In this document: positions 9,444 to 18,297 of the stretch, piece after piece | Layout of the letters: each line of letters opens with the position of its first letter | Position numbering within the stretch: the first letter of the stretch is position 1 | NCBI GenBank assembly: GCA_947627545.1 | Contig: CANQWK010000005.1 | Coordinates: forward strand, 1-64,000 | Direction: 5' to 3' | From: an uncultured Clostridia bacterium | GTDB lineage: Bacteria > Bacillota > Clostridia > Christensenellales > UBA1242 | Length of the DNA stretch: 64,000 bases | Made by a program: the position numbers and the translations under genes | Notes under the pieces: generated by a model | What the model was told of the DNA's origin: nothing | Seen by the model: the letters and a program-made list of their open reading frames with translations, nothing else | The model's database searches: none

Positions 9444-12089
9444 TTATTTTTTTCTTGGGTTTTTAATGTTGGCTTGTGCTGCAGCTAAACGAGCAATTGG
9501 AACTCTAAATGGGCTGCAACTTACATAATCTAGACCTATTTTGTGGCAGAAATCTATTGACGAAGGATCTCCACCATGTTCGCCGCAAATGCCCACATGC
9601 AAAGCCTTGTTAGCACCTTTGCCTAGTTTTATTGCCATATCCATTAATTTGCCAACGCCTGTTGTGTCTAGTCTAGCAAACGGGTCGCTTTCATAAATTT
9701 TATTTGAATAATAGGCTGGCAAAAATTTGCCTGCATCATCACGGCTGAAACCAAATGTCATTTGAGTTAAATCGTTTGTTCCAAAGCAGAAGAAATCTGC
9801 TTCTTTTGCAATTTCATCAGCAGTTAATGCAGCACGAGGAATTTCAATCATTGTGCCAACTTCATATTTAAGGTTAGATTTTGCTTCTTTTATAACTTTA
9901 TTTGCTGTTTCTATAACCACTTTTTTAACAAAAGCTAGTTCTTTAACTTCGCCAACAAGCGGTATCATAATTTCTGGAACAACTTTCCAATCTTTATGTT
10001 TGTTTTGAACATTTATTGCAGCTTTTATAATTGCTTTTGTTTGCATAACGGCAATTTCTGGGTAAGTTACTGTTAAACGGCAACCTCTATGCCCCATCAT
10101 TGGGTTAAATTCGTGTAAATCACTAATTAATTGTTTAATTTGTGCAACCGATTTATTTTGAGATTTTGCAAGTGCTTTAATATCTTCTTCCGCGGTTGGT
10201 ACAAATTCATGCAAAGGTGGGTCTAAGAAACGAATTGTAACAGGATTGCCTTTTAACGCTTCCATTAAACCTTCAAAGTCCTTTTGTTGCATTGGTTCAA
10301 TTTTTGCTAACGCTTGTTCTCTTTGTTCAACAGTATCGGCACAAATCATTTCACGGAAAGCGCCTATGCGGGCAGGGTCAAAGAACATATGCTCAGTGCG
10401 GCATAATCCAATTCCTTGTGCGCCTAATTCTGCAGCACGTTCTGCATCAGCAGGAGTATCGGCATTTGTGCGAACTTTTAAAGCACGATATTTATCTGCC
10501 AATTTCATAATTCTTCCGAAATAACCACTATTAGGGTCGGCAGGAACGGTTTTAATTAGCCCTGCGTAAATTGTTCCGGTTGAACCATCTAGTGAAATTT
10601 CGTCGCCCTCTTTAAACACTTTGCCAGCAAGAGTAAAACGTTTCTTTTCTTCGTCCATTTTTATGTCGCCACAACCCGAAACGCAGCAAGTTCCCATGCC
10701 ACGAGCAACAACCGCTGCATGCGAAGTTTGGCCGCCACGAACGGTTAATATTCCTTGTGAATATTTCATTCCTTCAATATCTTCTGGGCTAGTTTCTAGG
10801 CGGACAAGCACCACTTTTTTACCAGCTTTCCCTAGTTTAACTGCATCTTCGGCTGTAAACACAATTTTGCCTGCGGCTGCGCCTGGGCTAGCGGCAATGC
10901 CTCTGCCTATTACATTGTTTTTATCTGCCAATTTAAGTGCAGCAGCGTCAAATGTTGGGTGCAAAAGCATATCCAAAGATTTAGCATCAATTTGCATTAA
11001 TGCTTCTTGTTCGGTTATCATTCCTTCATCAATTAAATCACACGCAATGCGAATAGCTGCCGCAGCAGTGCGTTTTCCATTTCGTGTTTGAAGCATATAT
11101 AGATGTTTATCTTCTATTGTAAATTCCATATCTTGCATATCTCTATAATGCTTTTCAAGTTTGTTACAAATATCTTTAAATTGATTGTAAACTTCTGGCA
11201 TAACTTCTGCCATTTTTTGAATAGGCATTGGAGTGCGTACGCCTGCAACCACATCTTCGCCCTGAGCGTTCATTAAAAATTCGCCCATTAAGCCTTTTTC
11301 GCCTGTTGCTGGGTTTCTTGTAAACGCAACACCTGTTCCGCTTGTTTCACCCATGTTGCCAAAAGCCATCATTTGAACATTAACAGCCGTTCCCCAAGAA
11401 TATGGAATGTCATGGTCCATACGATAAATGTTTGCTCTAGGATTATCCCAAGACCTAAACACCGCTTTAATAGCTTCAAATAATTGTTCTTTGGGGTCAT
11501 TAGGAAATGGTTTGCCAATTTGTTTTTTATATTCAGCTTTAAATTGATTAGCTAATTCTTTTAAATCTTCCGCTGTTAAATCTACATCATAAACAATGCC
11601 GCGTTTTTCTTTCATTTGGTCAATAAGTTTTTCAAAATACTTTTTGCCAACTTCCATTACTACATCGCTAAACATTTGAATAAATCTGCGATAGCAATCC
11701 CACGCCCAACGCGGATTGCCACTTTTTTTAGATAAAGTTTCAACAACTTCTTCATTTAAACCTAAATTTAAAATTGTATCCATCATTCCTGGCATACTTG
11801 CCCTTGCTCCACTTCTAACCGAAACAAGCAAAGGGTTTTGTTTATCTCCAAATTTTTTGCCGGTTATTTTTTCCATTTTAGCAATGTTTTGCATAATTTC
11901 TTCACGAATAGCATCATTAATTTGCCTGCCGTCCTCATAATACTGTGTGCAAGCTTCTGTTGAAATTGTAAAGCCTTGTGGAACAGGCAATCCAATTTTT
12001 GTCATTTCAGCAAGGTTTGCACCTTTACCACCAAGCAATTCTCTCATGGAAGCATTACCTTCGCTGAATAAATAAACATATTTCTTCAT
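9444..12089 (-). CDS. ppdK: pyruvate, phosphate dikinase
   Basis: Interconverts pyruvate, ATP and phosphate with phosphoenolpyruvate, AMP and pyrophosphate in the cytosol. It serves glycolysis or gluconeogenesis in many anaerobes. The 881 residues match the usual length (about 875). An N-terminal ATP-grasp domain starts with LLGGKGANLAEM. The central swivelling domain has the phospho-accepting His457 in GGQTSHAAVVARGMG. The C-terminal PEP-binding TIM barrel contains GLCRTEHMFF, FGTNDLTQMTFGFSRDD and the catalytic Cys835 in CGEHGG. The central loop has GGQTSH where GGMTSH is usual. The ATG at 12089 follows AGGAGAA, so the longer upstream frame to 12161 is not used. It is monocistronic. Confidence 0.97.
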   Translation of the reverse strand: MKKYVYLFSEGNASMRELLGGKGANLAEMTKIGLPVPQGFTISTEACTQYYEDGRQINDAIREEIMQNIAKMEKITGKKFGDKQNPLLVSVRSGARASMPGMMDTILNLGLNEEVVETLSKKSGNPRWAWDCYRRFIQMFSDVVMEVGKKYFEKLIDQMKEKRGIVYDVDLTAEDLKELANQFKAEYKKQIGKPFPNDPKEQLFEAIKAVFRSWDNPRANIYRMDHDIPYSWGTAVNVQMMAFGNMGETSGTGVAFTRNPATGEKGLMGEFLMNAQGEDVVAGVRTPMPIQKMAEVMPEVYNQFKDICNKLEKHYRDMQDMEFTIEDKHLYMLQTRNGKRTAAAAIRIACDLIDEGMITEQEALMQIDAKSLDMLLHPTFDAAALKLADKNNVIGRGIAASPGAAAGKIVFTAEDAVKLGKAGKKVVLVRLETSPEDIEGMKYSQGILTVRGGQTSHAAVVARGMGTCCVSGCGDIKMDEEKKRFTLAGKVFKEGDEISLDGSTGTIYAGLIKTVPADPNSGYFGRIMKLADKYRALKVRTNADTPADAERAAELGAQGIGLCRTEHMFFDPARIGAFREMICADTVEQREQALAKIEPMQQKDFEGLMEALKGNPVTIRFLDPPLHEFVPTAEEDIKALAKSQNKSVAQIKQLISDLHEFNPMMGHRGCRLTVTYPEIAVMQTKAIIKAAINVQNKHKDWKVVPEIMIPLVGEVKELAFVKKVVIETANKVIKEAKSNLKYEVGTMIEIPRAALTADEIAKEADFFCFGTNDLTQMTFGFSRDDAGKFLPAYYSNKIYESDPFARLDTTGVGKLMDMAIKLGKGANKALHVGICGEHGGDPSSIDFCHKIGLDYVSCSPFRVPIARLAAAQANIKNPRKK

Positions 12090-12280
12090 AAATTCTCCTT
12101 TTAAAAACAGATTTAAATTTTTCAACTTAACTAGAATAAACAAAATGATAAAAAAAAGCAACTAATTTTGTTACCTTTTAAAAATTTTAATTCAATTAGT
12201 TTTTATTTATTTTTTGAATGCTTTTTATTTAGTTTTTACGCCACTTTACCATTTTTTTCTTTTGCATCTCACTTTTGTCC

Positions 12281-13726
12281 TTAAGAAACTTTGTCTCTTA
12301 TGTGAGTTAAATATCCGCCCTCGCCCGTGTGAGCATAATGCTTGTCGGTCACATCGTTCCCAGCCCAATTCGGCAAATTTGAACAGGCAAAGAACATATA
12401 TTCAGAGCCCGGAGAGCCCGTATCATTGGGGTTCCCACCATTAGGGACATTTGTCACGTTCCAGCCGTCACCAACATAAATATGTTCAATTTTTTCGCAA
12501 TATCTAAACATTGACTTCATGTCAGTTGCACTTCTCGTATTCATCATTGAAAGATCAAGTTCGGTGAGCGCTTTGCAGTCATTGAACATAAATTCCATAT
12601 CGTAAACATTTTCACAAGTAAAATCCTTACCAAATGTAACATTTTTCAATACAAGACAGCCATCAAACATTCTTTCAGTCACTTTAAGTTGTCTTCCATC
12701 GACCATAGAAAGGTCAACGCTTTCAAGTTTTTCGCAAAATTCAAACATATTATTCATTAAAGTAACATTATGGCAAGTGAAGTTTTCGCCAAAAGTTATA
12801 CGTTTAAGATTCCTACAATTAGCAAAGGCAGCAGAAAAATCCCGCGCATTGTCCGTCCTGAAATGTGAAAAGTCGATTTCTTGAATATTTGTGCAGTTGT
12901 CAAACATCTGAACATACGTTGAAACATTCGAAGTGTCTATATCTTCGCCAAAGTTTACTTTTGTTAAACTTGAACACTTATAGAACATTCTGTCAAAATT
13001 TGTAGCACTATAAATTTTTCTATTTGAAAAGTCAATCTTTTGAAGATTTGTGCAACCGCTAAACATCTCATAAAAACTCGTCACGTTTTCAAAGGTTACA
13101 GTGTTTCCAAAGTCAACTTCTCTTAGGTTCGTGCAGCCTTGGAAAGTCCAATACAAATATACTATGCCCTGAGTATGAACATTGTCGCCGAAAGTCACCT
13201 TTTCAAGACCCGTGCTGTTCTGAAACGTACCCCAAAAGCTGTTTGTTCCAATCGTATTAAAGTTGTTCAAAGTGATTGTTTTGCAGTTGGTAAGATCTTT
13301 AAAGATAGACGTCATGTCCAAGCAAGTATAAATATCGCTATGAGAGAGAAGATAGACATCCTCGAGGTCGGGCCTTTCATCGTTTGCTTTGCGATACATA
13401 TCGATATCGTTAAATTCTCCCCAAGACACTTCCGTTGCTGGAATGCCAGCAATAACATTCTCTCCACCAACAAAATACTCTTCTGTTCCTTCGTCAGCGT
13501 AGAAATCAAAAGTTATTGAACTGACGCACGAATGGTCATCCCCTTTATATAAATACGGAAAAAGTTCATAATAGTTGGCGCTGTTTTTCGGCGTGTAGAC
13601 AATTGAAATGTTGCTAGTTAATTCATTTGAAATTGCGCTGTAAACACAAGCAATCGCGCAAGTTGCTATTGCGAACAAACACAAAATGATGATTAACAAT
13701 TTCAAATTTTTTAATGTTTTTTTCAA
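12281..13726 (-). CDS. BspA-like (DUF285) leucine-rich-repeat surface protein, 481 aa
   Basis: An N-terminal signal or anchor helix (about 8-32) is followed by about nine tandem repeats of roughly 22-27 residues of the DUF285/BspA kind, such as MFSGCTNLQKIDFSN and MFYKCSSLTKVNFGE. These form an extracellular LRR solenoid, usually a binding surface. The C-terminus (NLPNWAGNDV) has no transmembrane helix or sorting signal, so it is secreted or held by its N-terminus. Initiation is at TTG (13724-13726), decided by GGAGAG at 13731-13736. The gene is visibly GC-richer than recO and ppdK on either side and uses more C-ending codons, which hints at horizontal acquisition. The M60 protein carries the same repeat type. 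Confidence 0.85.
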   Translation of the reverse strand: MKKTLKNLKLLIIILCLFAIATCAIACVYSAISNELTSNISIVYTPKNSANYYELFPYLYKGDDHSCVSSITFDFYADEGTEEYFVGGENVIAGIPATEVSWGEFNDIDMYRKANDERPDLEDVYLLSHSDIYTCLDMTSIFKDLTNCKTITLNNFNTIGTNSFWGTFQNSTGLEKVTFGDNVHTQGIVYLYWTFQGCTNLREVDFGNTVTFENVTSFYEMFSGCTNLQKIDFSNRKIYSATNFDRMFYKCSSLTKVNFGEDIDTSNVSTYVQMFDNCTNIQEIDFSHFRTDNARDFSAAFANCRNLKRITFGENFTCHNVTLMNNMFEFCEKLESVDLSMVDGRQLKVTERMFDGCLVLKNVTFGKDFTCENVYDMEFMFNDCKALTELDLSMMNTRSATDMKSMFRYCEKIEHIYVGDGWNVTNVPNGGNPNDTGSPGSEYMFFACSNLPNWAGNDVTDKHYAHTGEGGYLTHIRDKVS

Positions 13727-13768
13727 CTATCTCTCCATTTTGCAGATTTTTGATATCTTCTTTAATTT

Positions 13769-13798
13769 TTGCGAGTCTTATATTTTTCATACTCGCAA
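13769..13798 (-). promoter_or_regulatory. hairpin in the leader of the BspA-like gene
   Basis: An 8-bp inverted repeat, TTGCGAGT (13769-13776) with ACTCGCAA (13791-13798), with a 14-nt loop and no T tract behind it on the minus strand. It lies between a TATAAT (minus strand, 13822-13827) and the TTG start at 13726, so it would be in the 5' leader. A role in translation or transcript stability is possible but not shown. Confidence 0.4.
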
Positions 13799-13921
13799 TT
13801 TATCTTCTCTTTTTAAACAAAATTATACTAACATATCATTTATCTTCACTTGAGTATTCTAGCATATTCAATTAAAAAAAACAAATAATTTCATAAAATT
13901 TACAGTTTTTAAAAGTATAAA

Positions 13922-14605
13922 TTAAACAAATTGGAAAGATTTTATATCAACGTTAAATTTTAAAAAGATTATGTTGTGTAATAGTTTAAGTGCTTGTTTT
14001 AATGAAAATACATTTTTTTCAATTTCGGCTGTATCTAAATTGTTTTCATTAATTTGTTTTAAAAGGAGATAAACTTTTTTGTCAATTTGCAAACAATTTG
14101 AGGTACGTTCAGTTGTAAAATTACCTGTTAAACTATCAAGATAAACATAATTTGAATTTAAAAAATTAAGTTCCATACCTGAAAATGAAATAAACTTTAA
14201 AATATAATCTATTGTTGCAATAATTTCGTTTTGTGTTTCAATTTTTTTAAGAGTGGACAATGTTAATAAAAACAAATCTTCTTCAATTTTTTCGTTTGGC
14301 AAAATTGAACGGACAATATCTAACACAATGTATCCATACATAGTTTTGTTATAATTTGAAAATATGTTTTTAAAATCATCTAAAATGTCTGCCTGAGTGA
14401 TAGTTATTGAATTACCTGCGGTTGTAACATTAAAATTTGCAAAAATAAAAGGTTGTGCCACTGCTTTTAATTTTGCATTGTTTTTTTTTACGCCTGTAAA
14501 TTTTGCAACCACCACTCCTTGTTCTAATGAAAAAATTGTGGCAAGTTTATCTGCCTCTTTATAGTCGGTTAATTTAATTACTATGCCTTTAAATTTTTCT
14601 AACAT
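13922..14605 (-). CDS. recO: DNA repair protein RecO
   Basis: Loads RecA and anneals strands with RecF/RecR in recombinational gap repair. The N-terminal OB fold is clear (residues 1-80: FKGIVIKLTDYKEADKLATIF, then VVVAKFTGVKKNNAKLKAVAQPF). A helical C-terminal domain follows. The length of 227 residues is somewhat short of the usual 240-260. The Cys4 zinc finger found in many Firmicutes RecO proteins is gone: the protein has only one cysteine. The expected region now reads LNSNYVYLDSLTGNF. No Shine-Dalgarno precedes the ATG. A TATAAT with extended TGa ends 7 nt upstream, suggesting a leaderless mRNA. The era/YqzL-like/recO gene order supports the assignment. Confidence 0.93.
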   Translation of the reverse strand: MLEKFKGIVIKLTDYKEADKLATIFSLEQGVVVAKFTGVKKNNAKLKAVAQPFIFANFNVTTAGNSITITQADILDDFKNIFSNYNKTMYGYIVLDIVRSILPNEKIEEDLFLLTLSTLKKIETQNEIIATIDYILKFISFSGMELNFLNSNYVYLDSLTGNFTTERTSNCLQIDKKVYLLLKQINENNLDTAEIEKNVFSLKQALKLLHNIIFLKFNVDIKSFQFV

Positions 14606-14612
14606 TAATTTT

Positions 14613-14621
14613 ATTATATCA
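14613..14621 (-). promoter_or_regulatory. extended -10 promoter of recO, probably leaderless
   Basis: On the minus strand this reads TGaTATAAT, and the hexamer ends 7 nt before the recO ATG. Transcription would start at or next to the start codon. No -35 match and no Shine-Dalgarno are seen. Confidence 0.55.
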
Positions 14622-14831
14622 AATTTTTTGAAAATATAAAATTAAATTGAATTTGTTAGAAATTAAATTTGTATAAATATTTAAAAATTTATTCACAAAA
14701 ATATTTTTTAGCAAATTTTATCATAAAAAATGCAAAAAACTTAAAATTTTGTCAGTTTTTTACAAATTTTTAAATTTTTTTTGGTTATTTTCAATTTTTG
14801 TAAAAACTTTAATCTTGCTGTTTTTTATAAT

Positions 14832-15005
14832 TTATAATTCAAGACCATCTTCTTCATCTAAAGAAATTACATTTAATGGGTCCAATTCAATAGGAGTTTT
14901 TGTTCTTTTAATATTAAGTGAAGCCGTTAAAAATTCAATACGCCCAGTGGCTTGATAAAGCAATTTATAATTTTCGCTTAAAGCATTGCAATCAAAAGTT
15001 TTCAT
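14832..15005 (-). CDS. small protein, YqzL-like, 57 aa
   Basis: A short gene with a near-perfect Shine-Dalgarno (AAGGAGGAG, 15008-15016) directly before the ATG. The product begins MKTFDCNALSENYKLLYQAT and continues GRIEFLTASLNIKR, ending in an acidic tail (SLDEEDGLEL). It sits between era and recO, exactly where Bacillus and many Clostridia have yqzL. The pattern LYQATGRIEFLTA resembles the F..TG.I..YL signature of YqzL. Assignment is by position and a short motif, so it is tentative. The function of YqzL is unknown. An antisense open frame at 14749-14955 is only its shadow. Confidence 0.7.
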   Translation of the reverse strand: MKTFDCNALSENYKLLYQATGRIEFLTASLNIKRTKTPIELDPLNVISLDEEDGLEL

Positions 15006-15213
15006 AGCTCCTCCTTATTTTATTTTATGATTGGTATTAAATTTTATGCTACCAAAATTTTACATTTTCACTATCATTCATTTATATAAAAATTATAATA
15101 TTCAAGTTTTAAAAAATCAACTAAAAATTGCCAATTTTTTAATGAAATTTTCACTAATTTTTTTTAATAGACATATCCGCCACAATATATAGACTTAAGA
15201 AAAATTTTTAACA

Positions 15214-16581
15214 CTATTCAAATTTTAAACCAAATTCGGCAATAGCTTTTGGATTGTTACGCCAATTTTCTTTAACCTTTACAAAAATTTGCAAATTGAT
15301 TTTTTCGCCAACTAATTTTTCAGCATCTTTACGGCTAGTGGTTGATATCTTTTTTATCATTTCACCATTTTTACCTAAAATTATTGGTTTATGATTTTCT
15401 TTTTCGCAATAAAGGTCGGCTAATATTTTTATAGGCTTTTCATTTTCATTAAATTCTGTAACAACAACTTGCACGCCATGCGGAATTTCGTCATCTAAAA
15501 ACAATAATGCTTTTTCCCTTATAATTTCTGCAACCATATTTCGCAAATTTTTGTTTGTGTAATCGTCAATAGGATAATATCTCATTTCATAATTATAAGT
15601 TGGTAAATATTTTTTTATTAGTTCAATTAAAACATCACAATTTTTGCCTTTTAGTGCACTTATTGGCAAAATTTCATCAACTTTTGCAATTTTTGATAAT
15701 TCTAAAAGCTGTGGGTATGCTTTTTCATAACTTACTTCATCTATTTTGTTTATTAAAAGAATTTTTTTAGCGTTAGAATTAATTTTATTAATTACATTAT
15801 TATATTGTTCAACCAAGGGTTTATTTGCATCTATTAACATTAAAATAATTTCAGTATCTTCTGCGGCATCTTCAATTTGCTTGTCCATTTCTTCATCTAT
15901 TTTATTTCTGCGTTTGTGATAACCTGGTGTATCCACAAAAACTATTTGAGTATCTTCGTCATTATATATGCCTTGAACATTTTCTCGCGTTGTTTGACTT
16001 TTAGGACTAACAATTGCAACCTTTTGGCCAACAAGCTGATTTATTAATGTACTTTTGCCAGAATTTGTGTTGCCAACAATTGTAACAAATCCGCATTTAA
16101 AAATTTTGCGAGTTATGTTAAGTTCATTTAAAATTTGCTCTTGCAAATTCTCCATTATTTTTGCATCGTTTTCATTTATATGGTCATAACCTAAAATATG
16201 AAGCATTCCATGACAAAATAAAAAACAAATTTCCCTATTAAGCGAATGATTATATTCTTCCGCTTGTTCTTCCGCTCGTTTTGTGCAAATAAAAATATCG
16301 CCAATAGTTAAAGTTTTTGTTGTTAGGTCAATTTCAAAAGGATAATCTTTTAACTTTAATTTTTCTTTAGCTTTTAATGAAATATATGGATAAGTTAGCA
16401 CATCGGTAACTTTATCAATATTTCTAGTTGTTTTATTTAATTGCTTTATTTCTTTTTCATTTACAAAATTTAAATTAACTTGCACACTTTTAGGCAAATT
16501 GAATTTATTTACAATTTCATTATAAACTTTATTTAAATTTTCTATTATTGAGCTGTTTTTAAAATTAGATATTAGCAACAT
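15214..16581 (-). CDS. YbeY-Era fusion: rRNA-maturation RNase plus ribosome-assembly GTPase
   Basis: One uninterrupted 455-residue frame joins two ribosome-biogenesis proteins. Residues 1-157 are YbeY, a zinc endoribonuclease for 16S rRNA 3'-end maturation. Its motif HGMLHILGYDH is intact, with ligands His124, His128 and His134. Residues 160-455 are Era: G1 GNTNSGKS (170-177), G2 TTRENVQG, G3 DTPG (217-220), G4 NKID (278-281), G5 SAL (308-310) and a C-terminal KH domain (GKNGEMIKK, 403-411). The linker is only a few residues (NITRKIF). In Bacillus the genes are separate with dgkA and cdd between them; here they have been lost. AAGGAGT precedes the ATG. The fused order matches the ancestral gene order. 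Confidence 0.93.
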   Translation of the reverse strand: MLLISNFKNSSIIENLNKVYNEIVNKFNLPKSVQVNLNFVNEKEIKQLNKTTRNIDKVTDVLTYPYISLKAKEKLKLKDYPFEIDLTTKTLTIGDIFICTKRAEEQAEEYNHSLNREICFLFCHGMLHILGYDHINENDAKIMENLQEQILNELNITRKIFKCGFVTIVGNTNSGKSTLINQLVGQKVAIVSPKSQTTRENVQGIYNDEDTQIVFVDTPGYHKRRNKIDEEMDKQIEDAAEDTEIILMLIDANKPLVEQYNNVINKINSNAKKILLINKIDEVSYEKAYPQLLELSKIAKVDEILPISALKGKNCDVLIELIKKYLPTYNYEMRYYPIDDYTNKNLRNMVAEIIREKALLFLDDEIPHGVQVVVTEFNENEKPIKILADLYCEKENHKPIILGKNGEMIKKISTTSRKDAEKLVGEKINLQIFVKVKENWRNNPKAIAEFGLKFE

Positions 16582-16749
16582 ATCTTACTCCTTACAATAA
16601 ATTTAGCATAAAATATTTTTATTTGCAAGTTTTTAAAAACAGCATAAAAAAGATTTTTTAATATAAAAATTTTTAAATTTTTAAAATTTACATATAAATT
16701 TGCAAAAATTTTTGAAAATTTTGTAGTTTTTATATTTTTAAAATTTTTT

Positions 16750-17838
16750 TTAACAAATATAACTATCTGCTTCCAAATTAACAATAATTAATAATTCATC
16801 TTTTTCAATTACTGCTGAAACATTTTCCTTTAAATTGTCAACATTATTAGGCAGTAATTTATAACTTTCTATTAATGCCTTTTCCTTTTCGGTTTCTTGC
16901 TCTTGTTCAAAATTATGTTTTATTATTTTAGGTGCAAGTTCATAATATTTAATAACATATCTTTTTAAAGGCAGTAAGCATGTAACATTTTCAGTAATTA
17001 TATTTGTTTCGTAAAATTGAAAATTATTTTTTCTTTTTCCTTTAAATAAATTGAATTTTAAAAATTTATACTCATAGCAAATTAAAGTTTTATTTGTTCG
17101 TGCAAGTACCATTTCTTCACTTTTAATTTTTTTGTTATACACTACAAGTACCTTTGCTTTAATTTGCGCAATAGGCTTAACGCTAACCTGTTCTCCATTT
17201 GAATTTACATTAAAAGGCAAAACTAAAACATCACCTTTATTAACATAATCGCCGACCTTAACATTAACAGTGCCTGTAATTATATTAATGTCTGTTATTA
17301 TACCATTATAATCTGCAACTAATGGTTTAAATTCTTCTTCAATATAAACTAACTTTTCACTTAAATTTATTATTATATGTGTTCCTTGTTTTATAACCGA
17401 CACTTGAGCAATTCTATCGTAATTATTCAACAATATTGTTTCAATATCTTCACTAGATTGTAAATTAATTTTTCCGGTTTTAATTCCATTATTTTTTAGC
17501 ACTTGCAAAATTTCTTGTTCTGTTAAATTTTTTGTTCCATAAATTGAAATTTTCCAAGTGTAATTTGATACATACATGTAAAATAACATTCCAAAAAACA
17601 AAGCTAAAACAATACCTAAATTTGTATATACAAATTTTGAAAAACGCTTTTTTAAATTTAAGGTTTTATCTACTTTAAAATTTTTTATGTATTTTTTTAT
17701 TTTATGTTCAAATTTATCTTCCACCTCAAATTTTACATGATTGTGTGAAAACGTTTCTACATTATATAAAGGTATTTTTTTTAAATGTAAATTTTTTAAT
17801 AAATTATTGGTGTTGTAACCCATTAAATCAAACTTCAC
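16750..17838 (-). CDS. yqfD: sporulation-type protein YqfD
   Basis: A 362-residue membrane protein of the YqfD family, partner of YqfC. In Bacillus it is expressed in the mother cell during sporulation. The N-terminal domain (1-90) is followed by a transmembrane helix (about 75-95: GIVLALFFGMLFYMYV). Extracytoplasmic repeats follow, with WKISIYGTKNLTEQEIL and VGDYVNKGDVL. It starts at GTG (17836-17838) behind AAGGAT. It is followed by ybeY-era after 168 bp and preceded by yqfC, as in Bacillus, but phoH and yqfF are missing. Whether the organism sporulates cannot be decided from this window. Confidence 0.88.
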   Translation of the reverse strand: MKFDLMGYNTNNLLKNLHLKKIPLYNVETFSHNHVKFEVEDKFEHKIKKYIKNFKVDKTLNLKKRFSKFVYTNLGIVLALFFGMLFYMYVSNYTWKISIYGTKNLTEQEILQVLKNNGIKTGKINLQSSEDIETILLNNYDRIAQVSVIKQGTHIIINLSEKLVYIEEEFKPLVADYNGIITDINIITGTVNVKVGDYVNKGDVLVLPFNVNSNGEQVSVKPIAQIKAKVLVVYNKKIKSEEMVLARTNKTLICYEYKFLKFNLFKGKRKNNFQFYETNIITENVTCLLPLKRYVIKYYELAPKIIKHNFEQEQETEKEKALIESYKLLPNNVDNLKENVSAVIEKDELLIIVNLEADSYIC

Positions 17839-17937
17839 AAAAATCCTTTTATTTTTTAATTTTTTAAAATTTAACTGTATTTTTATAAAATTTTTGCAAT
17901 TTTATGTTGTTTTTTATAATTTTAAAAAATTTTTTAT

Positions 17938-18192
17938 TTATTTTATATTAATAGATTTTATATTCCCTTCTAAAACGCAAATAGATTTATCAAGATAATT
18001 AACTTTTAATGCATTCCCTGAAACAATCAACAAGGCTTTATTTAATTGAAACTGCATTTCTTCTTCACCAAAACTAACAACCGATTTTAAGCCTTCAATA
18101 TATAAAAATTTACCACCTAAATTTATAGTTCTATAATTGATTGAAGAGCCTACCTTATTCATTAATTTTTCAATATCATTTAACATATTCAT
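17938..18192 (-). CDS. yqfC: YabP/YqfC family protein, 84 aa
   Basis: A small protein of the YabP/YqfC family. It has the typical beta-rich core (GGKFLYIEGLKSVVSFGEEEMQF) and the ending ALKVNYLDKSICVLEGNIKSI. In Bacillus YqfC acts with YqfD in sporulation under mother-cell control. It lies immediately upstream of yqfD. No clear Shine-Dalgarno precedes the ATG; a second in-frame ATG two codons downstream (MNM) is an equal candidate. Confidence 0.85.
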   Translation of the reverse strand: MNMLNDIEKLMNKVGSSINYRTINLGGKFLYIEGLKSVVSFGEEEMQFQLNKALLIVSGNALKVNYLDKSICVLEGNIKSINIK

Positions 18193-18270
18193 AATGAAGT
18201 ATATGTAAAAAATTTTATAATTAGAATTAATTATAATTTTAGTTTTTAATATCGTTCTGTAAAATTCCTT

Positions 18271-18297
18271 ATAAAAAATAAAGCGTTTAAACGCTTT
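18271..18297 (-). terminator. terminator overlapping the ABC-F stop codon
   Basis: An 18-bp perfect palindrome, AAAGCGTTTAAACGCTTT (18280-18297), includes part of the stop codon of the ABC-F gene. On the minus strand it is followed by a T-rich stretch (ATTTTTTAT). Confidence 0.7.

Noticed and set aside
10621..11091. 156-codon plus-strand frame inside ppdK
   Set aside because: Antisense to a highly conserved part of PPDK, with low-complexity composition and no ribosome-binding site.
14749..14955. 68-codon plus-strand frame
   Set aside because: Antisense to the 57-residue YqzL-like gene, which has a perfect Shine-Dalgarno.
16572..16784. 70-codon minus-strand frame between yqfD and ybeY-era
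   Set aside because: Begins inside yqfD, is almost only Lys, Phe, Ile and Asn as expected from AT-rich DNA, and has no ribosome-binding site.
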